A stretch of DNA of 64,000 nt from Devosia psychrophila. GTDB taxonomy: Bacteria > Pseudomonadota > Alphaproteobacteria > Rhizobiales > Devosiaceae. Location of the stretch: contig NZ_LAPV01000141.1 of NCBI RefSeq assembly GCF_000971275.1, forward strand, positions 1 through 64,000, given 5' to 3'. Under the pieces are notes generated by a model. That model was not told where the DNA came from. It did no database searches and was given only the letters and a program-made list of their open reading frames with translations. Of this stretch, positions 34,736 to 44,000 are shown in pieces; within the stretch, counting starts at the first letter, position 1; each line of letters opens with the position of its first letter. The position numbers were made by a program, and so were the translations under genes.

Positions 34736-36256
34736 GTGAGCGATTCAGGCCTTCCCCTTCCAGCAGATGTGCGGAAGGTTTTGGACGATCCGGCGCGGCT
34801 GGCGGCTATTGCTGCACTTGAGACCCTGGACAGCGGGCCCGATGCCGACTTCGACCGCCTTGGTCGCATCGCTGCCCATATATTCGGCTCAGAAGTATCC
34901 TTGATATCGTTGGTCGGTAACGATCGGCAGTGGTTCCGCGCCCGCTACGGCGTAGATATGACTGAAACCGCTACCGACATGTCCTTCTGCGCATATACTC
35001 TGGCTTTAGAAAGCGATGATGACACCCTGGTGGTGCTCGATGCGGAGAAGGATTCCCGCTTCTTTAACCACGCCTTTGTAACGGGTTGGCCGCATATCCG
35101 CTTTTATGCTGGTGCCAGTATCAAGGTTGCCGGACAAAAGGTCGGGTCCGTCTGCGTCATCGATACCAAGCCTCGAGCAGCGCTTACGAATGAGGCGCGC
35201 GAACAATTGATCGATCTGGCGGCGCTAGCCTCCAGTCTGTTCGAACTGAAGAATGAAGCCCGAGTGAGAGCACGCACGGCGGCGGCTTTGCTACGGGAAG
35301 AGTGGCGCCACGCCCTGACGCTGGAAGCAGGCAAGGTTGGCAGCTGGGTCTGGGATGTCCAAACCGGCGAGGTAACCTGCAACGACATGTTCCGTCGCAT
35401 GTACGACCTGCCAGAGGTAGACACGATCCGTATCGCCGACGTGTTGGCAGCAACCCATGAGAGTGATCGCTCTACAGTGCAGGCGGGCATTGATGCCAGC
35501 TTTAGCGATGGCGTCGATTTCAGTACCGAGACGCGAGCGGCCAATACCGGGCGTTGGCTGACCATGCGCGGCCGGGTTTATCAGCGCGATGCCGACGGAA
35601 AGGCGCTGGTGATGATGGGCGCCAGTATCGACATTTCGGAGAGCAAACAGACGGCGGAGCATACCCGGCTGCTGTTGCGCGAGCTCAATCACCGGGTGAA
35701 AAATACTCTGGCGATGATCCAGTCAGTGGCCCGCCAAACCATCCGGCAAAACCCGGATCCGAAAGACTTCATCGAGGCTTTTTCGGGCAGGTTGCGCACG
35801 ATTTCAGATGCACATGTACTGCTGGCCGATCGAGATTGGACTGGCGTGCAACTGTTCGAAGTAATTGGCTCGCAACTCGGACCCCAGTTCCGTACCACGC
35901 CAGACCGGGCCGAGGTTAGCGGCGATGATGTCATGCTGCCGGCCGATCATGCAGTAGGTCTTGGCCTGATCTTGCACGAGCTGACCACCAACGCGCATCG
36001 ATTCGGCGCTTGGTCGAGCGATCGGGGCATCGTAAACATTGACTGGGAAATCAGGGACACCCCCGTGCGTGGCTTGTCGCTGACCTGGCGCGAAAAAGGC
36101 GGCCCACTGGTGCAAAAGCCGGATGAGTATGGATTGGGAACGCGCCTGATCCAGCGTAGCCTCGCGAAGGTGTTGGATAGCGAAGTGCAGCTCAATTTCG
36201 AGCCGGATGGCGTGGTGGCGAGTGTGTGGATGCCGTTACCGGCGGAACAGATTTAA
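34736..36256 (+). CDS. GAF-PAS-HWE sensor histidine kinase
   Basis: A 506-residue soluble kinase. An N-terminal GAF domain (about residues 25-170: DFDRLGRIAAHIFGSEVSLISLV, SFCAYTL) is followed by a PAS domain (about 195-305: LEAGKVGSWVWDVQTGEVTCNDMFRRMY, ending MGASIDISESK). The HWE helix LLLRELNHRVKNTLAMIQSV has the phosphoryl His at about 319. The kinase ATP domain contains LILHELTTNAHRFGAWS and GLGTRLIQRSL. GTG 34736 has AGGA upstream. The GAF-PAS input suggests a small-molecule or redox signal, as in HWE kinases that feed PhyR. An exact EcfG promoter precedes it, forming a potential positive loop. Confidence 0.93.
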   Translation: MSDSGLPLPADVRKVLDDPARLAAIAALETLDSGPDADFDRLGRIAAHIFGSEVSLISLVGNDRQWFRARYGVDMTETATDMSFCAYTLALESDDDTLVVLDAEKDSRFFNHAFVTGWPHIRFYAGASIKVAGQKVGSVCVIDTKPRAALTNEAREQLIDLAALASSLFELKNEARVRARTAAALLREEWRHALTLEAGKVGSWVWDVQTGEVTCNDMFRRMYDLPEVDTIRIADVLAATHESDRSTVQAGIDASFSDGVDFSTETRAANTGRWLTMRGRVYQRDADGKALVMMGASIDISESKQTAEHTRLLLRELNHRVKNTLAMIQSVARQTIRQNPDPKDFIEAFSGRLRTISDAHVLLADRDWTGVQLFEVIGSQLGPQFRTTPDRAEVSGDDVMLPADHAVGLGLILHELTTNAHRFGAWSSDRGIVNIDWEIRDTPVRGLSLTWREKGGPLVQKPDEYGLGTRLIQRSLAKVLDSEVQLNFEPDGVVASVWMPLPAEQI

Positions 36257-36278
36257 GGCCGCCTTTCGGCGGCCTTTT
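36255..36278 (+). terminator. Intrinsic terminator after the GAF-PAS-HWE kinase
   Basis: AAGGCCGCC, loop TTTC, GGCGGCCTT, then TT. It overlaps the kinase stop codon region and sits just before the end of the convergent membrane-protein gene, so it may serve both strands. Confidence 0.85.
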
Positions 36279-36280
36279 CG

Positions 36281-36718
36281 CTATTGTTCGGTCTTGTCGC
36301 TGCCACCACGGACCAGCAGGAAAGCAGCCAAGGCCGCCGCCGGAATACCCAGCGTTCGCAGCAGTGGAGACCTGAGCAGCACGGGCAGCGCGGTAATTGC
36401 TGCCGTCGTCACGAAAGCGCTGGTCTCGCTGGACCTACGCTTTTCAGCAACTTCTCGCTTGTGCCGCCCCTTGCCGATCAGGCTGCCAAGATAGACGGCC
36501 AGCGCTAGCACAAGAAACCCAGCGGCAAAGATCAACGCAGCATAAATGACCCCAAGCACATCGGATAATGCGAAAAAGCCCGCTGCGACGAGGAAAAACG
36601 CTCCAACCGCTGCGAAAGCAACGATCACCGCATTGAGGATTACGGCATTGCGCACCCGCTCGGTTATTGAGTCGAACTCAATGCCGAGCAGGGCTGCTAA
36701 TGGAACCAGAAGGTTCAT
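36281..36718 (-). CDS. Phage-holin-like membrane protein
   Basis: A 145-residue inner-membrane protein with hydrophobic segments at about residues 27-52, 57-80 and a shorter one at 120-135. A basic cluster (KGRHKREVAEKRR) lies in a cytoplasmic loop. The first half resembles the YqjE/DUF1469 holin-superfamily-like proteins that accompany YqjD/ElaB-type proteins, consistent with the neighbour upstream by five bases. No function is established. It should be co-transcribed from the stress promoter at 37114-37138. Confidence 0.7.
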   Translation of the reverse strand: MNLLVPLAALLGIEFDSITERVRNAVILNAVIVAFAAVGAFFLVAAGFFALSDVLGVIYAALIFAAGFLVLALAVYLGSLIGKGRHKREVAEKRRSSETSAFVTTAAITALPVLLRSPLLRTLGIPAAALAAFLLVRGGSDKTEQ

Positions 36719-36723
36719 GGCAC

Positions 36724-37086
36724 TTAGTGTCGCGACAGAAGGGCGAGTACGAAGCCGATGCCGATTGCGCTGGCGACCGCCGTCAGAGGCTTTTCCCTGA
36801 TGGTGGCCTTGAGCTGCTGCTCGATGTCGCTGGCCTTTTCTTGTACGTCTTCTACGACGTGCTCGGCCTGCCGCTGCAAGTGACTGGCCTCGCTCTTGGC
36901 AACAGCCTTGACCTCGTTGACCTTGTCATTGCTCAAGCGGGCCAGGGTTGCGGCGATGGCCTTGAGATCGCTCTGCAGCTGGGAAACTTGATCTTCGAGC
37001 TGGGCCTCGCGAACCTTGGCGCTCGCCCGGCTTGCGCGGGCAGCAGCTGGTTTACGTTCTGGTGCCAGATCGGAAGTGGTTGCCAT
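36724..37086 (-). CDS. YqjD/ElaB-like (DUF883-type) membrane-anchored protein
   Basis: A 120-residue protein with a long predicted coiled coil (about residues 25-90, LEDQVSQLQSDLKAIAATLARL onward) and a C-terminal hydrophobic anchor (PLTAVASAIGIGFVLALLS) after the KP motif, the layout of DUF883/ElaB/YqjD proteins, which in E. coli anchor ribosomes or respond to stationary phase. AGGAG lies six bases before ATG 37086. The exact EcfG promoter 28 bases upstream is a strong argument for stress control. Confidence 0.85.
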   Translation of the reverse strand: MATTSDLAPERKPAAARASRASAKVREAQLEDQVSQLQSDLKAIAATLARLSNDKVNEVKAVAKSEASHLQRQAEHVVEDVQEKASDIEQQLKATIREKPLTAVASAIGIGFVLALLSRH

Positions 37087-37113
37087 GTGACGCTCCTGTT
37101 GTTGTAGGGATGG

Positions 37114-37138
37114 AACGCCCTGAAAACCAAGGGGTTCC
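37114..37138 (-). promoter_or_regulatory. Sigma EcfG promoter of the YqjD-like gene
   Basis: Minus strand: GGAAC (37138-37134), 16 bases, CGTT (37117-37114), exact. Distance to the start codon is 27 bases. Confidence 0.85.
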
Positions 37139-37284
37139 GTTCGCGGAAAAGAAGACACCCCAATGCACACGAAGCGCATCGGGGTGGCAAGGGGCGGGTG
37201 AAAGGGGGGCGACTTTCGACCCGCGGGCGCTTCTCATGAAGTGAGAACCAGAGACTGGCTGCGCCTGTTTTATTTACTGGGTAT

Positions 37285-37443
37285 CTAGATGCGTCCCATC
37301 AAGACGAGGATTAGGATAATCACCAGAACAACACCTAGGATTCCGGAAGGACCGTAGCCGAAGCCGCGCGAATAGCCCCAACTGGGTAGAGCGCCGACTA
37401 GCAGAAGAATGAGAACGATAACGAGAATTGTACCCAAGCCCAT
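37285..37443 (-). CDS. DUF3309 small membrane protein
   Basis: A 52-residue protein almost entirely composed of two hydrophobic segments: an opening ILVIVLILLLVGALP, a central SWGYSRGFGYGPSG turn, and a closing VVLVIILILVLMGRI. This is the DUF3309 pattern, widespread in Alphaproteobacteria and usually annotated as hypothetical. AGGAGA lies six bases before the ATG. It follows the other tiny gene by about 40 bases and probably shares its EcfG promoter. Confidence 0.85.
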   Translation of the reverse strand: MGLGTILVIVLILLLVGALPSWGYSRGFGYGPSGILGVVLVIILILVLMGRI

Positions 37444-37482
37444 GGTAGCTCTCCTATTGTTTTTGTGACGCTTTGAAGGTTT

Positions 37483-37647
37483 CTAGAGAACAGCGAGTAG
37501 AAGTCCGGCGACAATTGTCAGGATCAAGAAAGCAGGGGCAAGAGCCTTGAACATGGTGCTGTAATGGGTTTCCTCATCATAGCCTTCGGTCCATACCATG
37601 GTGTCACGACCCGCATTCTCTAGTGCCTTGATCTCCATGGTGCTCAT
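37483..37647 (-). CDS. Small membrane protein in the stress regulon
   Basis: A 54-residue protein: an acidic/polar N-terminal half (EIKALENAGRDTMVWTEGYDEE) and a C-terminal hydrophobic segment (FLILTIVAGLLLAVL) that should anchor it in the membrane. No family was recognised. Two in-frame ATGs exist, 37653 and 37647; 37647 is chosen because GGAGGAG then lies six bases upstream, whereas 37653 directly abuts the site. An exact EcfG promoter lies about 40 bases upstream. Confidence 0.7.
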   Translation of the reverse strand: MSTMEIKALENAGRDTMVWTEGYDEETHYSTMFKALAPAFLILTIVAGLLLAVL

Positions 37648-37686
37648 AACCATCTCCTCCCCCGCAAATATTGCGCGTGGCCGAGT

Positions 37687-37712
37687 AACGGGGGGCGATC
37701 AATATTGGTTCC
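37687..37712 (-). promoter_or_regulatory. Sigma EcfG promoter of the small membrane-protein genes
   Basis: Minus strand: GGAAC (37712-37708), 17 bases, CGTT (37690-37687), exact. It is squeezed between the end of the transglutaminase operon (37741) and the small gene. Confidence 0.82.
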
Positions 37713-37740
37713 GCGAGCCGATTGAATCAGATCGATGGAG

Positions 37741-38628
37741 CTACTCGACCCGAATTACGTCTACCGACTGGGTGGTTTCGTGCGAGCCGTGCGTCTTGAG
37801 CACGCCGACGATGGGCGATATGTCGGCATAGTCGCGACCATGCCCGATTGAGATATGATCGGGTCCAGCAATCATCGCGTTGGTCGGGTCGAATTCGATC
37901 CAGCCGACATGCTGGCCGCACCAAGCGCGGACCCAGGCATGCATGGCATCGGCGCCTTCAAGCCGCGGCTTACCCGCGGGAGGCGTAGTGCGCAGGAAGC
38001 CCGATACGTATCCGGCCGGAATGCCGATGCCGCGGAGCCCTGCGATCATCACGTGAGCAAAATCCTGGCAGACCCCCTTGCGCAAGGCAAAAGCCTCGGC
38101 CGGCTTGGTCTCGACATCGGTGGCCTTGGAGTCATAGGCAAAATCGCGATGGATGGCCATGCAGAGTGCGGTTGCCGCCGCCATGACCGAGGGCGTTCCG
38201 GCGGTGACATCTTCCCCGTATTGGGTGATTGCCGCCACCAGTCGCACGCGCGGCGAAGAGGAGAGGAAATGATGCGGGCTATCGGGCTCGACCGACCAGT
38301 GGCGCGATATTTCCTGGCGCAGGACCTCGCGGGATGGCGACAGGTCGGCCGGTGGAATGTTGTCTTCTACCTGGACGCGCGCGGTCAGGCGAATATCGAG
38401 ATGGTCATGCGGCATCACATAGGTAAGCGTGGTGACCGAGTTGCCGAAGAAATCGGTAAAGGTGCTTTCGCGCTGCGGGCGTGGCTCAAAGGAAAGACCG
38501 GAGGCTACGACGCGCTGTACGCCAGGCACGCTGATCGGCGCCACGCGAATGAGGTGGCGGCCGCCATGCACGGTAGCATCGTAGTCATAGTGCAGCGCGA
38601 GGCGTACATCATAGAGCATGGTCGTCAC
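37741..38628 (-). CDS. Transglutaminase-like cysteine protein
   Basis: A 295-residue protein with the N-terminal bacterial transglutaminase beta domain (LALHYDYDATVHGGRHLIRVAP) and a C-terminal transglutaminase core carrying the Cys-His-Asp triad: GVCQDFAHVM, MHAWVRAWC and IEFDPTNAM. In bacteria this fold often acts as a protease or peptide ligase rather than a crosslinker. The GTG start at 38628 overlaps the stop codon of the ATP-grasp gene (GTGA), so translation is coupled. It is the last gene of a three-gene operon. Confidence 0.92.
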   Translation of the reverse strand: MTTMLYDVRLALHYDYDATVHGGRHLIRVAPISVPGVQRVVASGLSFEPRPQRESTFTDFFGNSVTTLTYVMPHDHLDIRLTARVQVEDNIPPADLSPSREVLRQEISRHWSVEPDSPHHFLSSSPRVRLVAAITQYGEDVTAGTPSVMAAATALCMAIHRDFAYDSKATDVETKPAEAFALRKGVCQDFAHVMIAGLRGIGIPAGYVSGFLRTTPPAGKPRLEGADAMHAWVRAWCGQHVGWIEFDPTNAMIAGPDHISIGHGRDYADISPIVGVLKTHGSHETTQSVDVIRVE

Positions 38629-41036
38629 ACGAAGTAGGCCGCGGCAACGAGGCTGGCCAGCATGCCGATGTCGGCGGCCATTTTGTCGAGACGTTGGGGG
38701 GTCATGTCGGCCGGATCGGCGATCCGCAAGTCGGTCTCGATCTGCAAGGCGGCCTTGGCGGCTGATGAGAGTTGTCCGTCATCGATGCCCCCCGGAAGCA
38801 TCTCGATCTGCGCACGTAGTTCGGCTATCTGGAACAGCACCGAGCGCGGATTGAGGGGGTCGAGCGCCAGCAGGTCGATGGCGCTTTGCGTGCCGGCGCT
38901 CACCGAATAACGGCGCCGGTGCGACATGACGCTATCGCCAATTTCGAGCAGCATTTCGAGCGAGCCGTCCGGTGCGTCCTTGCCGGTCAGGTGGCTCAGA
39001 ATCCGGGCAATCTGGATGGCGCGCTCAAGGCGACGACCGAGTTCGAGAAACCGCCAGCCGGCAAAGCGATACATGTTTTCATGCACGAGGCCGGAAAAGC
39101 CGGCCAGTTTGCGCAGCAGCACGGTCATCGAGCGGGTGGCGTCGTCGCCCGACCGCACCTTGGTCGCAAAACGCTGGGCGGTCTTTTGCAGGTCGTTTAG
39201 CGCCAGCCAGCCATCGGGCGAAAAGCGGTCGCGGATCTGGCCGGCGCTGTGCACGGCGCTGTCGATGGAGGCGAGCAGGCCCTGCGGCATGGGCTCACTG
39301 GCATCGACATCGATGCTGTCGAGGAACGCCGCGCAGTGCGTGAGAATGGGCAGGTCGGCTTTGCTGAGCTCTGCCAGGCGGGCGTTGTAGGCGCGCAGGA
39401 TGCGAACCGTCGCCTCGCAGCGTTCGGCGTAACGCCCGAGCCAGATCAGGTTATCGGCGGCGCGGCTGGGCAGGCTTCCCGGTGCATTGCGCACCAGCTT
39501 CTGGCCATCCTGCGGCAGCAGCGAGACGCGCTCGACCGGCTTGGATGACAGCACCCAGACGTCTGCCGCCTGACCGCCGCGCTGCATGGCGATGGCGCTG
39601 GTATCCTGGCTGGAGCCGACGCGGGCAAAGCCGCCGGGCATGATAGTCCAGCCCTGGGCGGTGCGCGCAGCATAAACGCGCAGCGTGATGGGGCGCGGCT
39701 GCAGCTTGCCATCGACATAGACCGGCGCAGTGGACAGGCGCACCGGCTCTTGGCCGACATAGTCGGCGCCACTGGCCCGAATGCGGTCGAGCAAGGCGGC
39801 TTTCTGGTCGGACGGAATAGACGAGCCCAGCGCCGTGCCGCGCAAATCATCGAATGGCAGGCTGGTCGAAAAGGCCGGGCCGATCAGCAGGTTATCGAAG
39901 TTATCGAGCACATGTTTTTGCTCGCCAGCCTGGCCGCACCACCACGTGGCGATTTCCGGCAGCAGTAGTTTGCCCCCAAGCAATTTCTGGGCAAGGCGCG
40001 GCATGAAGGCGGCAAGGGCACGGGTTTCGAGGATGCCGGTGCCGAGCGCGTTAATCATCGAGATCGAGCCGTGACGCAGTGCTTCGACCATGCCGGGCGT
40101 CCCGATGCGACTATCGTAACGCAGTTCGAGCGGATCGACGAAGCTGGCATCGACACGACGCCACAGCACGCTGACCGGTTTGGGACCAGCGACGGTACGC
40201 ACCATGACCTTGCCGTCTTCGACGATCAGGTCTTCGCCCTCAAGCAGCATCAGGCCAAGATAACGGGCAATATAGGCGTGTTCAAAATAGGTTTCGTTGA
40301 GCTGGCCGGGCGTCAAAATGCCGACGCGGCCGCCATCGCGCTTGGCGTCATCGAACAGCTTATCGCGGAAATCGCGGAAGAAACCGGCGAGGCGCTGGAC
40401 GTTCATGTCCGAGTAGATATCGCTGAGCGCACGCGTGGTAGCGACGCGGTTTTCCAGCGCGAAGCCGGCGCCGGAGGGGGCTTGGGCACGGTCGCCCAGT
40501 ACCCACCAGGCGCCATCGGGGCCGCGGCCCAGTTCGAAAGCGCAAAAATGCAAATAATGGCCGCTAACGGGTTTGACGCCAACCAGCGGACGCAGGAATT
40601 CGCCGTTGCGCGCGACGAGTTCGGGGGGCAGCAGGCCCTGCTGAACCAGTGTATTGTCGCCGTAAATATCGGCGATCACGGTTTCGAGCAGCTCGGACCG
40701 TTGAACCAGCCCGGCGCTGATGCGGGACCAGTCGGCCTCTTCGATCAGCAGCGGCACATGGGCAAGTGGCCAGGCCCGCTCCTTGCCTTCAGCGCCGTCA
40801 TATTTGCGGTAGAACACACCGGCATCGCGCAGGTACTGGTCGGCCCGCTCGAAGCGGGCTGCCAGTTCGGCTGGGCCGAGCTTGTCGAATGCGGCCATGA
40901 GCTGAGACCAGCCCGGGCGGATGTTCCCGTCCGGGTCGATCATCTCATCGGGGACACCAGGCTGCAGCCGGTAGTCAGCAATAATGCTGGGGCCGGCCGG
41001 AGGCTTGCCGCGAGACTTTTGATTCCGCATTTCCAT
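38625..41036 (-). CDS. Circularly permuted ATP-grasp / alpha-E fusion protein
   Basis: An 803-residue fusion. The N-terminal circularly permuted ATP-grasp (DUF404/407 type, about residues 60-480) includes the segment AYIARYLGLMLLEGEDLIVEDGKVMVRT and the NALGTGILETRAL motif. The C-terminal alpha-E domain (DUF403, about 490-800) is a helical bundle with the opening NLIWLGRYAERCEATVRILRAYN. In many genomes these are separate neighbouring proteins. Such ATP-grasp proteins are predicted amide ligases that may build or attach peptides, but no substrate is known. Coupled to both flanking transglutaminase genes (three-base gap upstream, overlap downstream). Confidence 0.93.
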   Translation of the reverse strand: MEMRNQKSRGKPPAGPSIIADYRLQPGVPDEMIDPDGNIRPGWSQLMAAFDKLGPAELAARFERADQYLRDAGVFYRKYDGAEGKERAWPLAHVPLLIEEADWSRISAGLVQRSELLETVIADIYGDNTLVQQGLLPPELVARNGEFLRPLVGVKPVSGHYLHFCAFELGRGPDGAWWVLGDRAQAPSGAGFALENRVATTRALSDIYSDMNVQRLAGFFRDFRDKLFDDAKRDGGRVGILTPGQLNETYFEHAYIARYLGLMLLEGEDLIVEDGKVMVRTVAGPKPVSVLWRRVDASFVDPLELRYDSRIGTPGMVEALRHGSISMINALGTGILETRALAAFMPRLAQKLLGGKLLLPEIATWWCGQAGEQKHVLDNFDNLLIGPAFSTSLPFDDLRGTALGSSIPSDQKAALLDRIRASGADYVGQEPVRLSTAPVYVDGKLQPRPITLRVYAARTAQGWTIMPGGFARVGSSQDTSAIAMQRGGQAADVWVLSSKPVERVSLLPQDGQKLVRNAPGSLPSRAADNLIWLGRYAERCEATVRILRAYNARLAELSKADLPILTHCAAFLDSIDVDASEPMPQGLLASIDSAVHSAGQIRDRFSPDGWLALNDLQKTAQRFATKVRSGDDATRSMTVLLRKLAGFSGLVHENMYRFAGWRFLELGRRLERAIQIARILSHLTGKDAPDGSLEMLLEIGDSVMSHRRRYSVSAGTQSAIDLLALDPLNPRSVLFQIAELRAQIEMLPGGIDDGQLSSAAKAALQIETDLRIADPADMTPQRLDKMAADIGMLASLVAAAYFV

Positions 41037-41039
41037 GCG

Positions 41040-44000
41040 CTACCAGAAGCGTGGCGGCCGTCGCAGGTCAAGCGTTAGCGGGAATTCGTCCGCAGGCTTT
41101 TCCTCGCGCAGGGCATAACCACCGGTCGTGTAATTCTGCGGCACGAAACGCGCAAGGCGGCGTGCCTCGGCCTCATTGCCATTGACGGGGAAAGTATCGT
41201 AGCTGCGGCCGCCCGGATGGGCGACGTGATAGACGCAACCGCCGACCGGGCGCTGGGTCCAGCGATCATAGATATCGAACACCAGCGGCGTGTTGACTGG
41301 CAGCGTTGGGTGCAGGCCCGAGGCGGGTTGCCAAGCCTTGTAACGGACGCCTGCAACCGCGGTGCCGGCCGTATCGGTCTTGCGCAAAGGCACCGGGCGC
41401 TGGTTGCAGGTGAGGGCGTAGCGCTCGGGATTGATGCCTTCGAGCTTGACCTGCAGGCGTTCGACCGAACTGTCGACGAAGCGGACCGTGCCGCCGATGG
41501 CACCCTGTTCGCCCATGACATGCCAGGGCTCGAGCGCCTGGCGCAGTTCGAGGTGGACGCCCTCGTATTCGACTTCGCCGCAAAACGGGAAGCGGAATTC
41601 GAGCTGAGCGGCAAACCAGGCCGGATCGAGCTTGAAACCGTGCCGATCGAGGTCGGCGATGATATCGAGGAAATCCTGCCAGACGTAGTGAGGCAGCATG
41701 AAGCGATCATGCAGCGTGGTGCCCCAGCGGGCGAACGAGCCATCGGCCGGGTCGGCCCAGTAGCGGGCGATCAGCGCGCGGATCAGCACCTGCTGGGCCA
41801 GCGACATGCGGGCATTTGGCGGCATTTCGAAGCCGCGGAATTCGACAAGGCCAAGCCGGCCGGTAGGGCCATCGGGCGAAAACATTTTGTCGATGCAGAT
41901 TTCCGAGCGATGCGTATTGCCGGTGACATCGACGAGCAGATTACGGAACAGGCGATCGACCAGCCAAGGCGATGGCGCTGGCTCGCCCGAGGCGGGGTTG
42001 GGCACCTGCGCCATGGCGATTTCGAGTTCGTAGAGGCTGTCGTGACGGGCCTCGTCGAAGCGTGGCGCCTGGCTGGTGGGTCCGATGAAAAGGCCCGAGA
42101 ACAGGTAGCTCATCGACGGATGACGCTGCCAATGCAGCACCAAAGACTTGAGCAAATCCGGCCTGCGCAGGAAGGGACTGTCATGTGGCGTGGCGCCACC
42201 AACTACGACGTGGTTGCCGCCGCCGGTGCCGGTGTGACGGCCGTCGATCATGAATTTGTCGGCGCCGAGACGGCTCTGGCGGGCCTCTTCATAGATGGCG
42301 CTGGTGGTGGCGACGCAGTCGTCCCAGCTCGATGCCGGATGGATATTGACCTCGATGACCCCGGGATCTGGCGCAACGCGGATAACGTTGAGGCGCGGAT
42401 CGTGCGGCGGCGAATAACCTTCCAGATGCACCGGCTGGCCGATTTCCCTGGCAGCGGCTTCTGTGGCGGCGACGAGTTCGAGATAGTCTTCGAGTTTTTC
42501 GACCGGCGGCAGGAAAATGCACAGGCGATGGTCGCGGATTTCGGCGGTAACGGCGGTGCGGACTTCGCCTTCGATCTCGCTGATTTCCTGCTCGGTGCGG
42601 TCTTGCTGCTCGCTGGCGGCGGTGAAAGACGAGGTAGTTTGAGCGCGCGGATCGGCCTCAAGCCCGGTTTTCTGGCGCGACAGGATTTCCACCGGATCGG
42701 GCAGGGGGCCGCGCGGGGCGCCTGGGTCCTGCGCCACGACGTGGGGATATTCGTTTGGCTTGAGATGTTTAAGCGAGCTGAGCGGCAAGCGATAACCGGC
42801 CGGGCTGTCGCCGGGGGCGAGGAACAGCTTGCCGCGGCGGGTCTTCCACGTCTCGGTCAGCCACGGGCTTGACGCAGCGGCGTTCCATCGCTGCACGGGC
42901 AAAACATAGCCGGTGGGATTGGTGAGGCCGCGCTCGAACACCTTGGCGATGCGGGAGCGGGCTTCGGGATCGGCCAGTTCGGAATTGGCGGGATCGACGT
43001 TTTCCGGCAGGTTGGCTTCCTTGAGCAGCCACTCGCCGGGGTCCTCATAGGCTTCGGCAATGGTCTCGCCGGTTAGGCCAAGATTGCGCGCGAAGCTAGC
43101 GAGGAATTTGCGGGCATCCTCGTGGGTTGCGGTAGTCTTGACGCCTTCTCGGGCGATGAGCTTTTCGTCGCTCCACACCGGCTTGCCGTCGAGGCGCCAG
43201 AACAGCGAGAAAGTCCAGCGCGGCAGGCTTTCGCCGGGGTACCACTTCCCCTGACCATAATGCAGCATGCCGTTGGGTGCGAAGCGGGTGCGCAGGCGGC
43301 GGATCAGGTCATCGGCCAAGACGCGCTTGGTGGGTCCGACTGCGCCGGTGTTCCACTCGTCGGCTTCGAAGTCGTCGATGGAAACGAAGGTCGGCTCGCC
43401 GCCCATGGTGAGGCGGACGTCGTTGTCGACAAGGACTTTGTCGACCTGTTTGCCGAGAGCGTTGAGTTCGTCCCAGCTGGCGTCGGAGAACGGTTTGGTG
43501 ATGCGGGGGTGTTCGGCAACGCGGGTGACGCGCATGTCGAAGGCGAACTCGACTTCGGCGAAAGACGCGAAGCCGGAAATTGGCGAGGCGTTACGAAAGT
43601 GCGGCGTTGCAGCTAACGGAACGTGACTTTCGCCGGTCAGCAGGCCAGAGGTCGGATCAAGGCCAACCCAGCCGGCTCCGGGAAGGTAGACTTCGCACCA
43701 GGCGTGCAGATCGGTAAAATCATGATCGGTGCCTGCGGGGCCGTCGAGCGACACCAGATCGGGCTTGAGCTGGATCAGGTAGCCGGACACAAAACGCGCG
43801 GCGAGGCCGAGATTGCGCAGGGTCTGGACCAGCAGCCAGCTTGAATCGCGGCACGAACCGCGTGCATTGCCTAAGGTTTCTTCGGGTGTCCAGACGCCGG
43901 TTTCCATGCGCACGATATAGGCGATGTGCTGCTGGATCGAGGCGTTGATGGCGCTGACGAAGTTGACCGTGTTGGTCGGGCGCTTGTCGATGCCATCGAG

